A stretch of 64,000 bases of DNA from Ilex aquifolium. Lineage: Eukaryota > Streptophyta > Magnoliopsida > Aquifoliales > Aquifoliaceae. Positions 20,523-32,440 of the stretch are shown here, one piece after another. The stretch is from assembly GCA_951799425.1 (NCBI GenBank), contig OX637397.1:13940064-14004063 (forward strand), in the 5' to 3' direction. The notes below the pieces were generated by a model, which did not search any database, had not been told where the DNA came from, and saw only the letters and a program-made list of their open reading frames with translations. Within the stretch, counting starts at the first letter, position 1; each line of letters opens with the position of its first letter. The position numbers and the translations under genes were made by a program.

Positions 20523-23205
20523 TTACGACATGTATCTTCTCATCACTTGTCTTCCTCTTCTTTTTTTGATCTCTTCATCTTCGGTCTCTTCCTTTTTGAT
20601 ATCTTCATCTTCCTCTTTCTCTTCCTTTTTGATCTCTTCCTCCCCTTTCTTCCAATATCCTAGAGTCTTGAAATCACAAGGAAATGACTGCAACGAGTCA
20701 CAACGACTGACCTCCAAGAACCTCAGTTCAGACATCGCACTTTGCACCCTTGCCCATTCCATCTTCAGTTTTGACAAAACCTTCAAACACAACCCTTCTA
20801 CTTTCTAAGTGTTATCTTGCTTGCCTCAGAAGTCAGTGTGTATGTGCTCGAGTACCCTAGAGTCTTCGATACAAAGATATTGCAGTTGCGGGAGTGAAGT
20901 GGGGTTTATCCATTGTTGTGTACTTTCTCCAAATTAATGCCTCAAATGCAGCTCTTCAAGACATGTCGAAAGGGAAAACTAATCAAGCTTTTTTAGGATA
21001 TTGTTGTCGTCTCACTTCCTAGCATTGATTGATAATACTCTAAGTTGTTGAAGTTGTTTTAAGGCTGTCACTTCCTTATCCTGAATTATGCTTTCTTCCT
21101 TTATCTCCATTTGTAGTACCAGAAGGCTGGATAGACCCCTAAGCTCACCAAGATGACAACCTTCTACATCTGTCAAACTGGTTATTTTGAAACTATACAG
21201 CTCTTGAAGATTGGAAAGTCTTGAAAGTCCCTAGGGCAGGCATTGGAGTAATGAACAATTCCCCATATCCAAAACCATTAATATTGGAATAGTTGTTATT
21301 AATGCAGACAACTTTTTTAGGTTCTTGCATTCACCAAGGATCAAAATCTGGAGGCCCCATAGCTTTCCAATCGAGTCTGGCAGTTGAACCAATTTTGCAA
21401 CATTGCGAAGGTTTAAGTAAGCTAGGTGTTTCTGGGAAGTGATCCAATGCCATAGATCCCTTATAGTAATATTGTCCAGCTTAATATGCGAGAGGTCCAA
21501 AACCCTGAGAGACTTTACCATGGCCAACCCCTTATTTAAGTGAATTGAACAACTCTCCATACATAATAATTCCCTTATCTTTGAGTTTCCCTGTAGGAGA
21601 TGGAGATCCATTTCACTTGTGGCACCTAACTGGCGAGTATCAATGGCGGGTATTTGCCTATTTTCTTTGTCAAAACTGTTGAATGCCTCTTCCCTTACAA
21701 TTTTATTTTAATCATCAAATCTCAGACCATGTCATGCATTTTGCAACTATAGATTCTTCCATTATAACTCCTTCGTTGAACAACTTCAACCAAGCATTTG
21801 CTGATCAATTTGGATAGGTAAAAATTAACCATATCTCTTGCAGTTTCTATGCTTTCCTCGTGGACAAAACCTTCCCCCACCCACCAGCAAAGGGCGAACC
21901 AATTGCTCAGTGTTTATTTTGTGGTCCTCTGGGTATATTGAGAAGCATAGTGTACAATGCTTTAAATGAGTAGGAAACTCATCATAGCTTAGCTGCAAAG
22001 AATCTATAATAGAACTATTCTTTTATGCTCCTATTTTTGCACGAAAAGATTTACAAATCTGCTCCTACTCACAAATGGACGGATTCTTTGAGGATAGCAA
22101 ACCTGCTATGGCCTTGATTGCTAACAGAAGGCCGCCAGACTTTTTCACAATCTCCTTTCCTATTTTTTTCATGTCGGAGTTCATACATCTTTCTTTCTTT
22201 GACTTGAAGGCAACTTTACAGAATAATGACCAACCCTCTTCTTCATCAAGAAGCTTTGGGCGATGAACTCGTGTTTTCCATCACTCCCACGCTTGTCACA
22301 ACATGCTCATTCCTTGATGTGATTATGATGCAACCACTCTGCTCCTATGTAATTGGAAGTCTGTTTGAGATCGTTTCCCACCAAGCACTTTCGATGTTCC
22401 ATACATCATCCAAGACAATTAGGTAAGTTTTATCCGAAAGCACCTGCCATATTTTGTGCGGCAAGTCACTGGTGGCTTAATCATCTACTCCTAACTGTTT
22501 CAAGATACTCTTCAGTATTTCATCCTCATTGGCGTTTTAAGTTATTGGCACCCAAATCATCTCTTGAAATCGAGCAATTACCTATTTATCACTTAAGATC
22601 TTTTAGGCAATGGTAGTTTTGCCCAAGCCCCCCATCCCCACAATACCAATGCGATTTAATTCCTCATTTTGAGGGAGAATACACCCTTTTATTATTCTAG
22701 CATCTTCTGTCAACTCAACTATTTCTGATTATTTGAAAACTTGTGAACTCCTCCGCGTTTTGCCCCTGCTGTCTTCGCTGCTAGATTGTGCAACTGCCTC
22801 AAGATATATAGTCAAATTCGTTTCATTTGCTCAATTTGCTTGCTAATGTTGACCAACTTCTTTTCTATTTGATAGCAGAAGAACAGTTCATGAGAAGATA
22901 GATGGTAGCATGAAAAACTCTCTTTGTTCTTTCGATAATCTGCTCGAATTAGACAATCCATCACCAGGTTATCAACTTCATGAATTAGTTCCCTCAGTTT
23001 ATCTAAGGTTGCCTTAAGTGTTTCCAACTTCCCTTTGAGTTTGTCCGTGTCAGTAAGGAAGGCCTGCATGAGAGTAAGTTCCCTTTTTATCTCCTCAAAC
23101 CGAGTTTGAAATTGAAGAAGATTCTAACCAAGAACATAGATAGCATTGGGCAAATCTTTCACAAAGAGTTGAATCACTGCCTCCGCTACTACACCTTCTA
23201 CCATT
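20523..23205 (-). pseudogene. ZAR1-like: ZAR1-type CC-NB-ARC-LRR (NLR) disease-resistance pseudogene
   Basis: Read right to left, all parts of a coiled-coil NLR are present but broken. The N-terminus (MVEGVVAEAVIQLFVKDLPN, 23203) and coiled coil (to about 22812) are followed by the P-loop VGMGGLGKTT (22613-22641), kinase-2 LIVLDDVW (about 22399-22422), RNBS-B CIIITSR, a GLPL-like GLLLAIKAIAGLLSSK (about 22090-22140), SYDEFPTHLKHC (about 21970) and an MHD-like CKMHDM (about 21735). The LRR part runs 21611-20523 (LNLRNVAKLVQLPDSIGKLW, CKNLKKL). The N-terminal MV-D/E start, the LQILILGECKNLKKL text and the final FLEVSRCDSLQSFPCDF match the layout of Arabidopsis ZAR1 (RPP13-like 4). Several in-frame stops, one already at 23124-23126 in the coiled coil and others in NB-ARC, plus frame changes make it non-functional. 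The end carries an unusual Lys/Glu-rich tail. Confidence 0.85.
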
Positions 23206-23886
23206 TTGCCTAAGAATTCAAACCAAGAACTACACATTAGTCAATTAATAATGGGTTGGGTGCTTCAAATAACTAGTTTAGAATATAAATGCAGAAACTC
23301 TTAAGGCTATGTTCCATTGCGCATTCTTCTATTTTCTCCTTTCTGCATATGTTTGAAGTGTCAAATTTCAATAGATTTTTTCTAATACATTTTTACTAAG
23401 CCAAAACACTCGTAAAAAAGTTAAAAATCCCTATAAGCCTTTGGTTCGACATATTGATAAACAACAGATCATCTGCATAACATTAATGACACCACTCGCT
23501 TACATAGGTAAACCAAGTGAATCTAAATTTCAAAAAAAATCTAAGAAACAGCCTATGGACTAATTTCTAACTTGTATTTCAAGCAGAAATGTAATGGCTA
23601 TCGAAGTAGAAGAATTGAGGAATTAACTGAAATGTAAATTATCATCCCGCTTTATGGAAACTACTAGGATTAATCACAAGGAATAAAACTAAAAACTCCA
23701 TTAACGTTTGATAAATCAATTTCTTTGCTAATATGAAATAAAATTTCATCAAAATGCCCTTCATAACAAAAAATAATAATAACTACTTTTTAATGCCCCA
23801 ACCAACCCCGTCTTCACTAACCCTACCACCACCATATCTCCACCATTCCATAATCACCACCATCTCCCCAACCCCCTGCCACAATC
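23206..23886. other. Upstream flank of the NLR relic
   Basis: AT-rich, with CACCACCAT-rich text at 23825-23886 that continues beyond the solo LTR at 26468. No gene was seen. Confidence 0.45.
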
Positions 23887-23891
23887 TCCAC

Positions 23892-26467
23892 TGTCACACC
23901 CCGAATCGGCACGACATGTGACATGTTTTACTTTAATCCACGGAACAATATAATACCGAGTCGTCAAGTAGCATAGCATAATAACCCACAATATACAAAC
24001 CACAGATTATTGTATAAACATATACAACACTTTTAACAGAACACATTTCGGACTATTACAAACTAATATCCATTTAAGTATATGTTACACATTAGGTTTT
24101 CATTTATTCTATTACAAACTTTGGATACATCTTCCTAAGACATACAAAAACATTGGTAGGTTATTATGTACACATCTCTCAGTTTTCTCACATCTGAAAA
24201 AGGGAAAGTAATGTAGGTTGAGCATCAACAACTCAGTAGAGTAACTCAATTTCCAAGCAAACGAGTTTGAAAATAGTATATTTTAACATGATTGGGCAGA
24301 AATCCAAACGAGCATTTGACACATATATGTCAGCAAAAACATCATTTCATGTGAAACTATAACAGTTAAATAAAACTGTAAAAGAGAGAGTTCAGGAATT
24401 CAAGTACAGTGCTACATTGGTGGGCAATTCATCATAATAGACCACTAAGGGTTCATACGAACATACGATCCAACCTTTTGGGGAACTTGCACCCCGAGGA
24501 AGATACGCTCCGTAGTCAGCGTTCAGTACCCAAGTCTAAAGACCAATAGGGCCACCCAGACATTTACAAACTCAATGAGTACCCTCTACGGCCTCAAACT
24601 GGAATGTAAACCCTTCTGCCACTCGACCCATGTGCACTTATATTTCCATTAAAAAGGATCCCGGAGTTTCATTCAATACGAGCAATTCAAGCAATACTAT
24701 AATTTCCAAAACACTAGTGCAAACCGCACTCAGAAAATCCTGATCCGGGTCCGGATTCAAGTTGATATTCAAAACACCCAATCATATATTTAAAAACATG
24801 CTAAATAATCATAAATAACATATAGAATAATTTTAGAAACAAGTTTGGAAAACATCGCCTGATCCGGAATTGAGAAACCCAACCCGCTCGATATTTTGAT
24901 CTAAAATAACCAAAAATTAAACAGTGTTATTTTTCGATAAAATTTAATACATATACTCAATTAACCTACCTAAAAATGAATATAAAATTTATTTTCTCAA
25001 AATACTCAAAACTAGGTCGAATTGACCCCGGAGGGCAAAACAATCATTTTACTTCTCATTTTGATCCGACCGTCGGATCGACTTGAAATTTTACCGGGAC
25101 CTCCGCATGGACGTTACGGAACTTTTGGAACAAATCAGATGTCAATCAAAGTTCGGACGAGGCCACAATTGCCATCGGAGTCCACTGGTATCCCCCACCC
25201 CACTTCATCTTCAACCTTAGTTTATTTGACTTTTGCCCTAAGTGCAGAAGTTTCTGCTCAACCACCCTACTTTGACCACCTGATTCTTCTACTACAGTAA
25301 ACCATATCCTTTGATTTTAACATCCACATACTCCTTGGATAATCTAGTATCAATCCCTTTTAGACCCAACCTTTGAATTGAATTCTAACATCATCAAATT
25401 ATTGGTCAAAGTTAGCCAAAAACCATTTTTTAAACACAAGGGCAGACCTGCAACTGCCCGTTTCACCCCCAAAACGACCTCTAAATCCAATTCCGAGGCC
25501 AGAAATGGATTCCTCGACCCCAAATTAGCAAGACCCAAGCCCTTTTCGAAGTTTAAACAAGTTTTTATCAAAATTATATTTTCACCTCTTCAAACCCTCA
25601 CACCACCATTACACCACCACACACCACGACAAACCACCACTAAACAACTCCTCAAGACCCCCCCTAAACTCAGCCATACCAAACAATTTACCCAAATCAT
25701 GCTCAAATCTCAAACCCGTTCCAAAATCCAAAAACCCATTAAACTTTAAAACACAAATTCATGCATTAATACCAAACCAAATCAAAATCTAAATACATAA
25801 TTGAGTTCCTAACATCTATATTAGGCTGTGAGTATACCTCTTACTGCTCGAATTAGTCTCTTCAACAAATCCGAAAATTCAAAGTCTATATTTTCTCTCT
25901 CTAACTTCTCTTTCTCCTCTCTCTCTCTTCCCACCGAATCCTTCTCCATTTTATCCCCCCCCCCCCCAAGCAGCTTACTCAGGTTTCCCCAAGCAGTTGG
26001 GTGTCCTCCATCCAAGCTAGCAAGCCTCCATCAACCACCTTGCATGTGTAGAAGAGTCTTGAAACTTCAATGGCAGTTTGGTAAATTTCCTATTTTGTCT
26101 AATTCCGAAAATTAATAAAAAGTAATAATATATTTTTTATTTTATTTTATTACATATAGATTAAATCAAGCACTATAAAATTATCTGTTAAAGTTTCGAA
26201 CATCGAATTGATCTCCAATTTGATCCGCTAATGCAACTCTCGCATTCCTAATTCACCGATACGCACTAATTCTACTTCGTCATTTGTGCTTCCCGACTCA
26301 TTTCTTTTTCACCAACCACATTCCTACACCTAGCAGACCTCTTAACCATCTCTAGAACATATATGCACCGCATTAGATTCATTATTTTACAGTCCGTCTA
26401 TCCGTACTCCGAACCCCTAACCGCACACACCCAACGATTTCTAATTACCGAAACTCAGGTTATTACA
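23892..26467. mobile_element. Solo LTR, probably Ty3/gypsy type, 2.6 kb
   Basis: The segment starts tgtcacaccccg and ends ggttattaca, the TG...CA ends of an LTR, and is flanked by a perfect 5-bp duplication, tccac (23887-23891 and 26468-26472). CACCAC-rich host text reads on across the insertion. There is no gag or pol domain, primer site or second LTR, so it is best read as a solo LTR left by recombination. Length and the tgt-acacccc start suggest gypsy; orientation is not fixed. It holds a pyrimidine run, (C)10 near 25957. Confidence 0.75.
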
Positions 26468-26472
26468 TCCAC

Positions 26473-26949
26473 CATCGTTGCTACCACCCCATTAGCACCA
26501 CCATTTCACCATTGTACTTGGAAAAAAGTAGCAGTGGAAGAAAAAGGTACAACATGCTGCTAGGACATGAACTGAACATATTCCTTCCGTATAATAGTAA
26601 CCAACTCAGAGTCAAGAGGAGTCGAACGTGCTGACGGAGTAGGTAAAGAGGGAGCATCATCCTCATAGGAGACCTGATTGGCAACGCCGGAGGGCTTGCC
26701 ATGTAAATCCAAATAATAAGCAACGGTGTGGTTAGTACGACCACATGAGTACATAAACGACCCCACGACCTCCACTACAAGCCCCTTGAGAGTCACGACC
26801 ACTGCGGGTACTACCATGGTTTCCATTAAAGGCAACAAAGGCTGAACGATTAGTAGAAGGAACATGATCAATGGAGGAAGTAGAATGAGCATCTGACATG
26901 GTAACATGTTGTAAACGAGAAAAGATGGAAGGCTGGGACCACCCAAGAT
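26473..26949 (-). mobile_element. Copia gag remnant, downstream part
   Basis: The minus-strand text includes the CGRTNHTVAYYLDLHGKP zinc-knuckle-like segment typical of one plant copia gag group. It continues the gag fragment at 31483-32334, from which it is separated by the hAT insertion. The remnant is old, with several breaks and no pol. Confidence 0.65.
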
Positions 26950-27339
26950 CTAGGCACTAGGGGTGTTCAACCGACTGTTAGGGTCGGAAGTTGCTACTTC
27001 CGTCAGCCGACCCAATTATAGTCGGAAGTAGAAAACCGAAAACCGAGCCGAACCGAATTACAAAATTAACTGAACCGAAAACCGAGCTTAAATGTCGATC
27101 GGTTTACGGGTCGGCTAACGGGTGGGCTTTAAATTCAAGCCCAAACTAAAATATTATAATAGATCTAAAATTCCTTTGACCCAGGCCCAATTAATTTGCC
27201 AAGCAGATCTATAAACTTAAATTGCATCCAAAAATCATTTTCAAGCCCAAAACCATTTCTTATGCTATACATCATTTGAGGCCCAAACCAATTTGATATT
27301 TTGTTTTACTGTTACCACGAATTATTTTACAACCTGTAA

Positions 27340-27500
27340 CTCAATAAAATAAGAGCCCAAACTCATCATTTGAGCCCAACCTGTAACTCATCATTTGAGC
27401 CCAAATAAGAGCCTAAACTCAATCAGATTTTACAACCTGTAACTCAATCAAATAAGAGCCCAACCTGTAACTCATCATTTGAGGCCCAAACTCAATTAAA
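27340..27500. repeat. Short repeats in the hAT 3' region
   Basis: The phrases aacctgtaactcatcatttg and gagcccaa(a/c)ct recur several times within about 160 bp. Confidence 0.6.
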
Positions 27501-27632
27501 TACTGTACCATGAAAATAAAGTGTAAGTTGCAGCAACTATGCAAGTTTGCTTCAAAAATAGTTATACAACCACAACAATCAAAAGAGATAAACCATTTAC
27601 ACTGCCAAAACTCAGTAGTTTAAATACAAAAG

Positions 27633-27742
27633 TCAGTAGTCAGGATGCTTCAAAAATCTGCAGTGCACCATTCCAAAAATCTGGTTCACCATTCCAAAAA
27701 TTAGGACTATAAACAGGTAGTCAGTCTGAACAGTCATATAAC
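27633..27742 (-). CDS. Possible last exon of the hAT transposase
   Basis: The transposase frame reaches a donor, gactcag|gtaac, at 28024. On the same strand an acceptor, cttgcag, precedes 27742. Joining these keeps a frame open for about 36 codons to a TGA at 27633-27635. The encoded tail is not conserved to my knowledge, so this could equally be 3' UTR. Confidence 0.3.
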
Positions 27743-28023
27743 CTGCAAGAGAAGTAATGCAAACACAGATTTATAGATAACACCATGATTCTTAACAAAA
27801 TACTTAAGATAAAGAACATACTAAATCACATTAAAAACATACCAAAGATGTTTTTTTGTCAAAAGCAGTAGCCTAAATACAATCATCAATAACAGTCGCA
27901 TGAGTTGCACTCCCATCCAGTTCTAAGATAAAACATAAAAAAGATACGATTATATTTAGAGAACTAACATTCTATAATAAAAAATAATAACAAGTTGAAA
28001 ATATAAGACAATATATATGTTAC

Positions 28024-30063
28024 CTGAGTCAAGTTCAATGATTTCCATGTAATCCATTGCATCTCGGTCATCAAAAGGATTTAGATCTTTTAACCAATTT
28101 TGTGCACAAACAATTGCCTCGATTGTTTTTGGGGATAATGAACTTCGAAATGGATCTAATACACGCCCTCCTGTACTAAACGCAGACTCAGAAGCAACTG
28201 TGGATATTGGAATAGCTAACACATCTTTTGCAACATGAGAAAGGATGGGATACTTAGCTGAATTCAGTTTCCACCAGTTAAGAATGTCAAATTCTGGATT
28301 TTTTGCCTCACAGCATCACTCAAATACTGATCAACTTCAGATTTAGTCTCCAATTGAGCACTACTTGATTCAAACTGAGCATATATATGCCAAAAGGCCT
28401 GACTAGTATCTACAACACTCACACTTGAAGAACCAGGGTCACATAAGGGAGGATTAGAGGCATTTTGCGACTGTACCTCACTAGAATTTCCAAAAACTAA
28501 TGCATACTCATCATACAACCGCTGAAACACATTTTTTACTTTGCCCAACATTTCCTCCGCCTCATTACTATTTGCATCAAAGTTTTGTTTAAACCAAAAT
28601 GATAATGCACCCAATTTACATCGTGGATCCAATAAAACAACAACAAATATCAATAAATTCATCTTTTCAATGTTTCCCCAATATTTATCATACTTCTTCT
28701 TCATACTCATTGCCATGACACTCAAAAAGGGATCACGATTCTCACATAGTTTAGAGAAACTAGTTTGAACAATACAAAGCTCTTGAAAAAGTAAATTGCA
28801 TGTGACATACAAGGACCCAGAAATTCGCAAAGTAGAATTATAGAAAATCTTTAAAAATTTCACAAGAACCCTCACATTTTCCCAATCAAAAGACCGAGAA
28901 GACCCTAATGTCCCTTCACTAAAGTAAGAGACATATTGACCATCATCATCCTCTAATCTTTCAAAGGCCTTTTGATATTTCTGTGCAGCCTCAAGCATTA
29001 AATAAGTGGAGTTCCATCTAGTTGAAACATCAAGGCACACCAAAGTCTTACAATCAATTCTTTCTTTGTCCACACATCTTTTAAATTTTTCCATCCTTGC
29101 AGGAGATGACCTCACATACCTCACAGCATTTCGCACCCTTATGATAGAATCATTATGTTCTTTTAATCCCTCACTCACAACAAGATTTAAGATATGTGCA
29201 CAACACCTCATGTGAAGGGACTCACCTCCTAATATATTACCCTTCATGTGTCTTCTTAAGTAATCTATAGCAACATCATTTGAAGATGCATTATCAACTG
29301 TGATTGTACAAATCCGATCAATACCCCATGCAAGTAAACAAGCCTCCAATTGTTTCCCAATTGTGTCCCCTCTATGATTAGGAATTAAACAAAAGTTTAT
29401 AATTCTTTTGTTTAATTTCCAATTGTCATCAATGAAGTGAGCAGTAAGACACATATAGTTAAGGTTTTGAATAGAAGTCCATGTATCAGTTGTGAAACTA
29501 AACCTATTAACCGAGGACCCAAGAATTTTCTGTAACTTATCCCTTTCATTTTGATAAAGTTTGATGCAGTCTCTAGCAATAGTCGTGCGAGATGGAATTT
29601 GGAACTTTGGCTCTAGTGTCCTACAAAACCTTTTAAAGCCATGGGCTTCCACAGCTCGAAAAGACAATTCATCCATAATAACCATTTCTGCAAGTGTCAG
29701 TCTTGAAGTTTCTTGATTAAACTTGTGAATCACAATATTGCTAAGACCTAAATCTCCCTCTGATTTTTTCTCAAAACTTAACAATTGTTGACTTTTATTC
29801 ACATTTCTACCAGGAAATTTTGTGCAACTCTGGTTCACATGAAATGTAAGGGATGACGTACCATGCTTCTTAGAATCACATTGATAAACCTTGTGACAGT
29901 ATTTGCACTCCGCCCTGCGAACTTGGCCTTTTTTCCTCTCTAGCAGTTTGAAATGATTCCACACTTTTGACTTCCCTGGTTTTTCAGATTTCTCGTTCTC
30001 ATTAGTCTCCATAGGGTCATCAATCACTTGTGTAGCATCAGCCAAAGTTGTATTCCCCCCCAT
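28024..30063 (-). pseudogene. hAT transposase (BED finger, RNase H-like, hAT dimerisation), one frameshift
   Basis: The main frame (30063 to 28264, 599 codons from MGGNTT) holds, in order, a BED zinc finger at about residues 30-85 (CKYCHKVY, then TFHVNQSC), the RNase H-like core (FTTDTWTS, ITVDNASSN, the CCAHILNLVV box, DVSTRWNSTY) and a DUF4413-like region. About ten codons before its stop a single-base loss, within about 28290-28296, shifts the frame; the other frame continues with NWWKLNSAKYPILSHVAKD and the C-terminal hAT dimerisation domain (SESAFSTGGRVLDPFRSSLS, IVCAQNWLK) to a donor at 28024. An acceptor-like tttttatgtag directly before the ATG implies a 5' UTR intron. The catalytic acidic residues appear present, so the copy is inactivated, if at all, by this one change. 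It resembles RICESLEEPER/DAYSLEEPER-type proteins. Confidence 0.9.
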
Positions 30064-30289
30064 CTACATAAAAAAATAAATTGAACAAATTAATCATGCA
30101 AGCTTAGATATAAAAAAAATCCAGATTCAATGAATACAAAAAGGCACGAATTAGATAAACACAAAAAGAGAATATACATAAATAATTTATGGTCAGATTC
30201 AACCTATAGTCATGAATGTCTAATTATTTATGATCAGAAAAATGAGTTTTAACTCGATCGTTGCAGAGAGATAGAGTGAAACAGTGAGT

Positions 30290-30960
30290 TTCAAGACAAA
30301 AAAAAAAATGTATTCAAAAAATGTGTACAAGAAATTAAAGAGCAAGGAAAAAAATGATGGCAGTGACTGAGTTTCAAGACCAAATAGTGAGTTTCAAGAC
30401 CAAAAAATGAAAAAATAAAAATAAAAATTTGATGGCAGTGACTGAGTTTCAACTTTAAAATAGAAAAGGAAAAAATTCACTGAGTGAGTTTCAAGACCAA
30501 AAAAAAAAAAAACGTTTTCAGAAAATGTGTGAAAGAAATTAGAGAGCAAGGAAAAAAAAAAAGAAAAAAAAATTGATGAAAAACTCACTGCTTTCGAGCA
30601 CTGAGTTTCAAGACTCACCAAAACTAGAAATGCAAGGCCAAAATGCTCAACAACCAAGCTACAACCAGTATAAGATAAAACCAAAAAGTGAAACCTTTTT
30701 TTAAAAACCAACCAAAATTTTCAAAGCAAAAAACCTCTGCACCTACTTTCCGGAAAAAAAAAACCTCTAAGTTGAGATCTGCTCACTGAGTTTCCGAAAA
30801 AAAAACCTTTGCACCTACTTTCCGAAAAAGTGAACCTCATCTTCACAGATATTGAAAACCTTTCAAGACCAAAAAAACTCATTGAGTTTCAACAAATGAA
30901 AAACTCTCTGCTTTCGAGCACCGAGTTTCAAGACCAAAAAAAAAAAAATGTATTCAGAGA
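30290..30960. repeat. Interspersed ctgagtttcaagacc repeats in the hAT promoter region
   Basis: The motif (c/g)(t)gagtttcaagac, often followed by an A-run, recurs at about 30285, 30368, 30387, 30442, 30485, 30601 and 30920. It is probably a local amplification within the element's 5' region. Confidence 0.55.
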
Positions 30961-31014
30961 GATGGATAATCAGAGATAATGAAAAAAAAATTTATTAGTC
31001 AAAGAAAAAAGGGT

Positions 31015-31165
31015 TGAGATCTGCTCGATATGGTTGAGATCTGCTCGATAGGGTTGAGATCTACCTCTACTCGATCTTCAGACCTTGAGTCTTCAGATCT
31101 TCAGATCTTGAGTCTTCAGATCTTAGATCTGCTCGTTTGTGAGAGAGAGAAGAGAGCGGCGGAAC
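31015..31165. repeat. agatctgctcgat and cttcagatctt repeats near the hAT 5' end
   Basis: Three copies of ggttgagatctgctcgat-like text are followed by three of gagtcttcagatctt. Such arrays near hAT ends are commonly transposase-binding sites; that role is inferred here. Confidence 0.6.
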
Positions 31166-31482
31166 AGAAGAGGACTGAGAAGTGGAAGTAGGGTTAGTTT
31201 CCTTTTATATTTTTGTTTTTTTAATTTTTTTTAAATGACAAATCTAGACCGTGTATATATATATATATATTTTATATTATTATTAAACACTATTCGGGTG
31301 GGTCGGTTATTTCGGTTTTGGACTTGAAGGTATCCGAACCCGAACCGATTATATCGGTTAATCTTTATTTTCTTCCGAAACCGACCCAGAATAAATATTA
31401 CCCGCCCGTTTTCTGTTCGAAAGGGTCGGTTCCGGATCGGTTTGTCGGGTTATCGGATATTTTGCACAGCCCTACTAGGCAC

Positions 31483-32334
31483 GAATAGGTTCATACTCTG
31501 GCTTTAAACCAACAAAAAAAATAAACATCACTCAATCCTCACGTTGTCGCTGCCAAATTTGAGCATCAGTGGTGAAAAAGATGGTAAATCCTTAATTCTT
31601 CACAAACTCTCCGAACTTGGGAGTAATAGTCCTCTAAACGCAGAGTACCTTGGTCAAGACAAAAATATTGCTTGTAGACTTCATATGCACAAGTAAAATT
31701 ACCAGTACTAGAATACATGAGTGTCAAATGATCCTAGATGTCCTTGGTAGTATCGAGATAAAACAATGTAGAACTAATATAAGGCTCAATGATGGTCAAC
31801 AATAAGGAAATAATCCGTGCATTCTCTTGTTCCTACTAATCGAACTTGGGCTCATTGTCCTTGAGTTGTGCTCCTACCAAATACTTTTAAGGCCATTGCC
31901 TTTAAGAAATACTAGAATCGAGCGGGGCCATAAAACATAATTAGTCCCGTTGAACTTGATCGAAGTCATCGGAGCATTAAAATGGGCAACATGGGAAAGT
32001 GTGGGTGGTATGATGGGGGCAAGAGGCAGAGTATTAGTCTTAGGCTCCATATTAATATCACAGATGTTGAGACAAACCAAACAAAGTACATCACGTCACC
32101 TGAATAGTGCAAAACAGTCAACGACAAGAGAATTCGAGGTGAAATGGATAAAGAACCAACGAGGAGGGCTAACCCTAGAATATGTTGTTGGTTGCACAAG
32201 GGACGGAGCAACGAAGAAAAACAATGAAGAAAAGAGGAAACAAAAAGAAACGAAGAAAATGGGAGAGACCAGGGAAACTGGGCAATGGGCTCAAAATTTC
32301 AGATCAAATTTGGATCAAACTTACTCTGATACCA
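31483..32334 (-). mobile_element. Copia gag remnant, upstream part, with primer site
   Basis: The minus-strand frame from about 32053 reads MEPKTNTLPLAP and then IKFNGTNYVLWPRSILVFLK, the N-terminal motif of plant copia gag. The sequence tggtatcagag (complement of 32324-32334) is the usual initiator-methionine tRNA primer site. The fragment is interrupted by the hAT element and is heavily decayed. Confidence 0.7.
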
Positions 32335-32440
32335 TGTTTAGTTTGGAGAATGAAGAGAGACAAAACACAATATGAGAGAGAGAGAGATCGAGAGGGGTGA
32401 ATCAAACTTACTTTGATACTATGTTTAGTTTGGAGACAGA
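32335..32440 (-). repeat. Duplicated copia leader/LTR edge
   Basis: The phrase tgtttagtttggaga, with the preceding primer-site text, occurs at 32317-32349 and again at 32404-32437, 87 bp apart. The first marks the LTR edge next to the primer site. Confidence 0.5.

Larger units (their letters stand above)
26958..31474 (-). mobile_element. hAT DNA transposon, 4.5 kb, near-intact
   Basis: The ends are short hAT terminal repeats (left taggggtgttcaa; complement of right tagggctgtgcaa) and are flanked by a perfect 8-bp duplication, ctaggcac, at 26950-26957 and 31475-31482. Subterminal regions carry many ccgaaccg/gtcggtt motifs on both sides. The transposase is on the minus strand. The promoter end (30064-31474) has agatctgctcgat and ctgagtttcaagacc repeats. 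The exact target duplication and matching ends indicate a fairly recent insertion into an older copia remnant. Confidence 0.93.

Noticed and set aside
25022-26115. Open frames of 64-123 codons on both strands
   Set aside because: They lie in the solo LTR, overlap one another in opposite directions and match no protein type.
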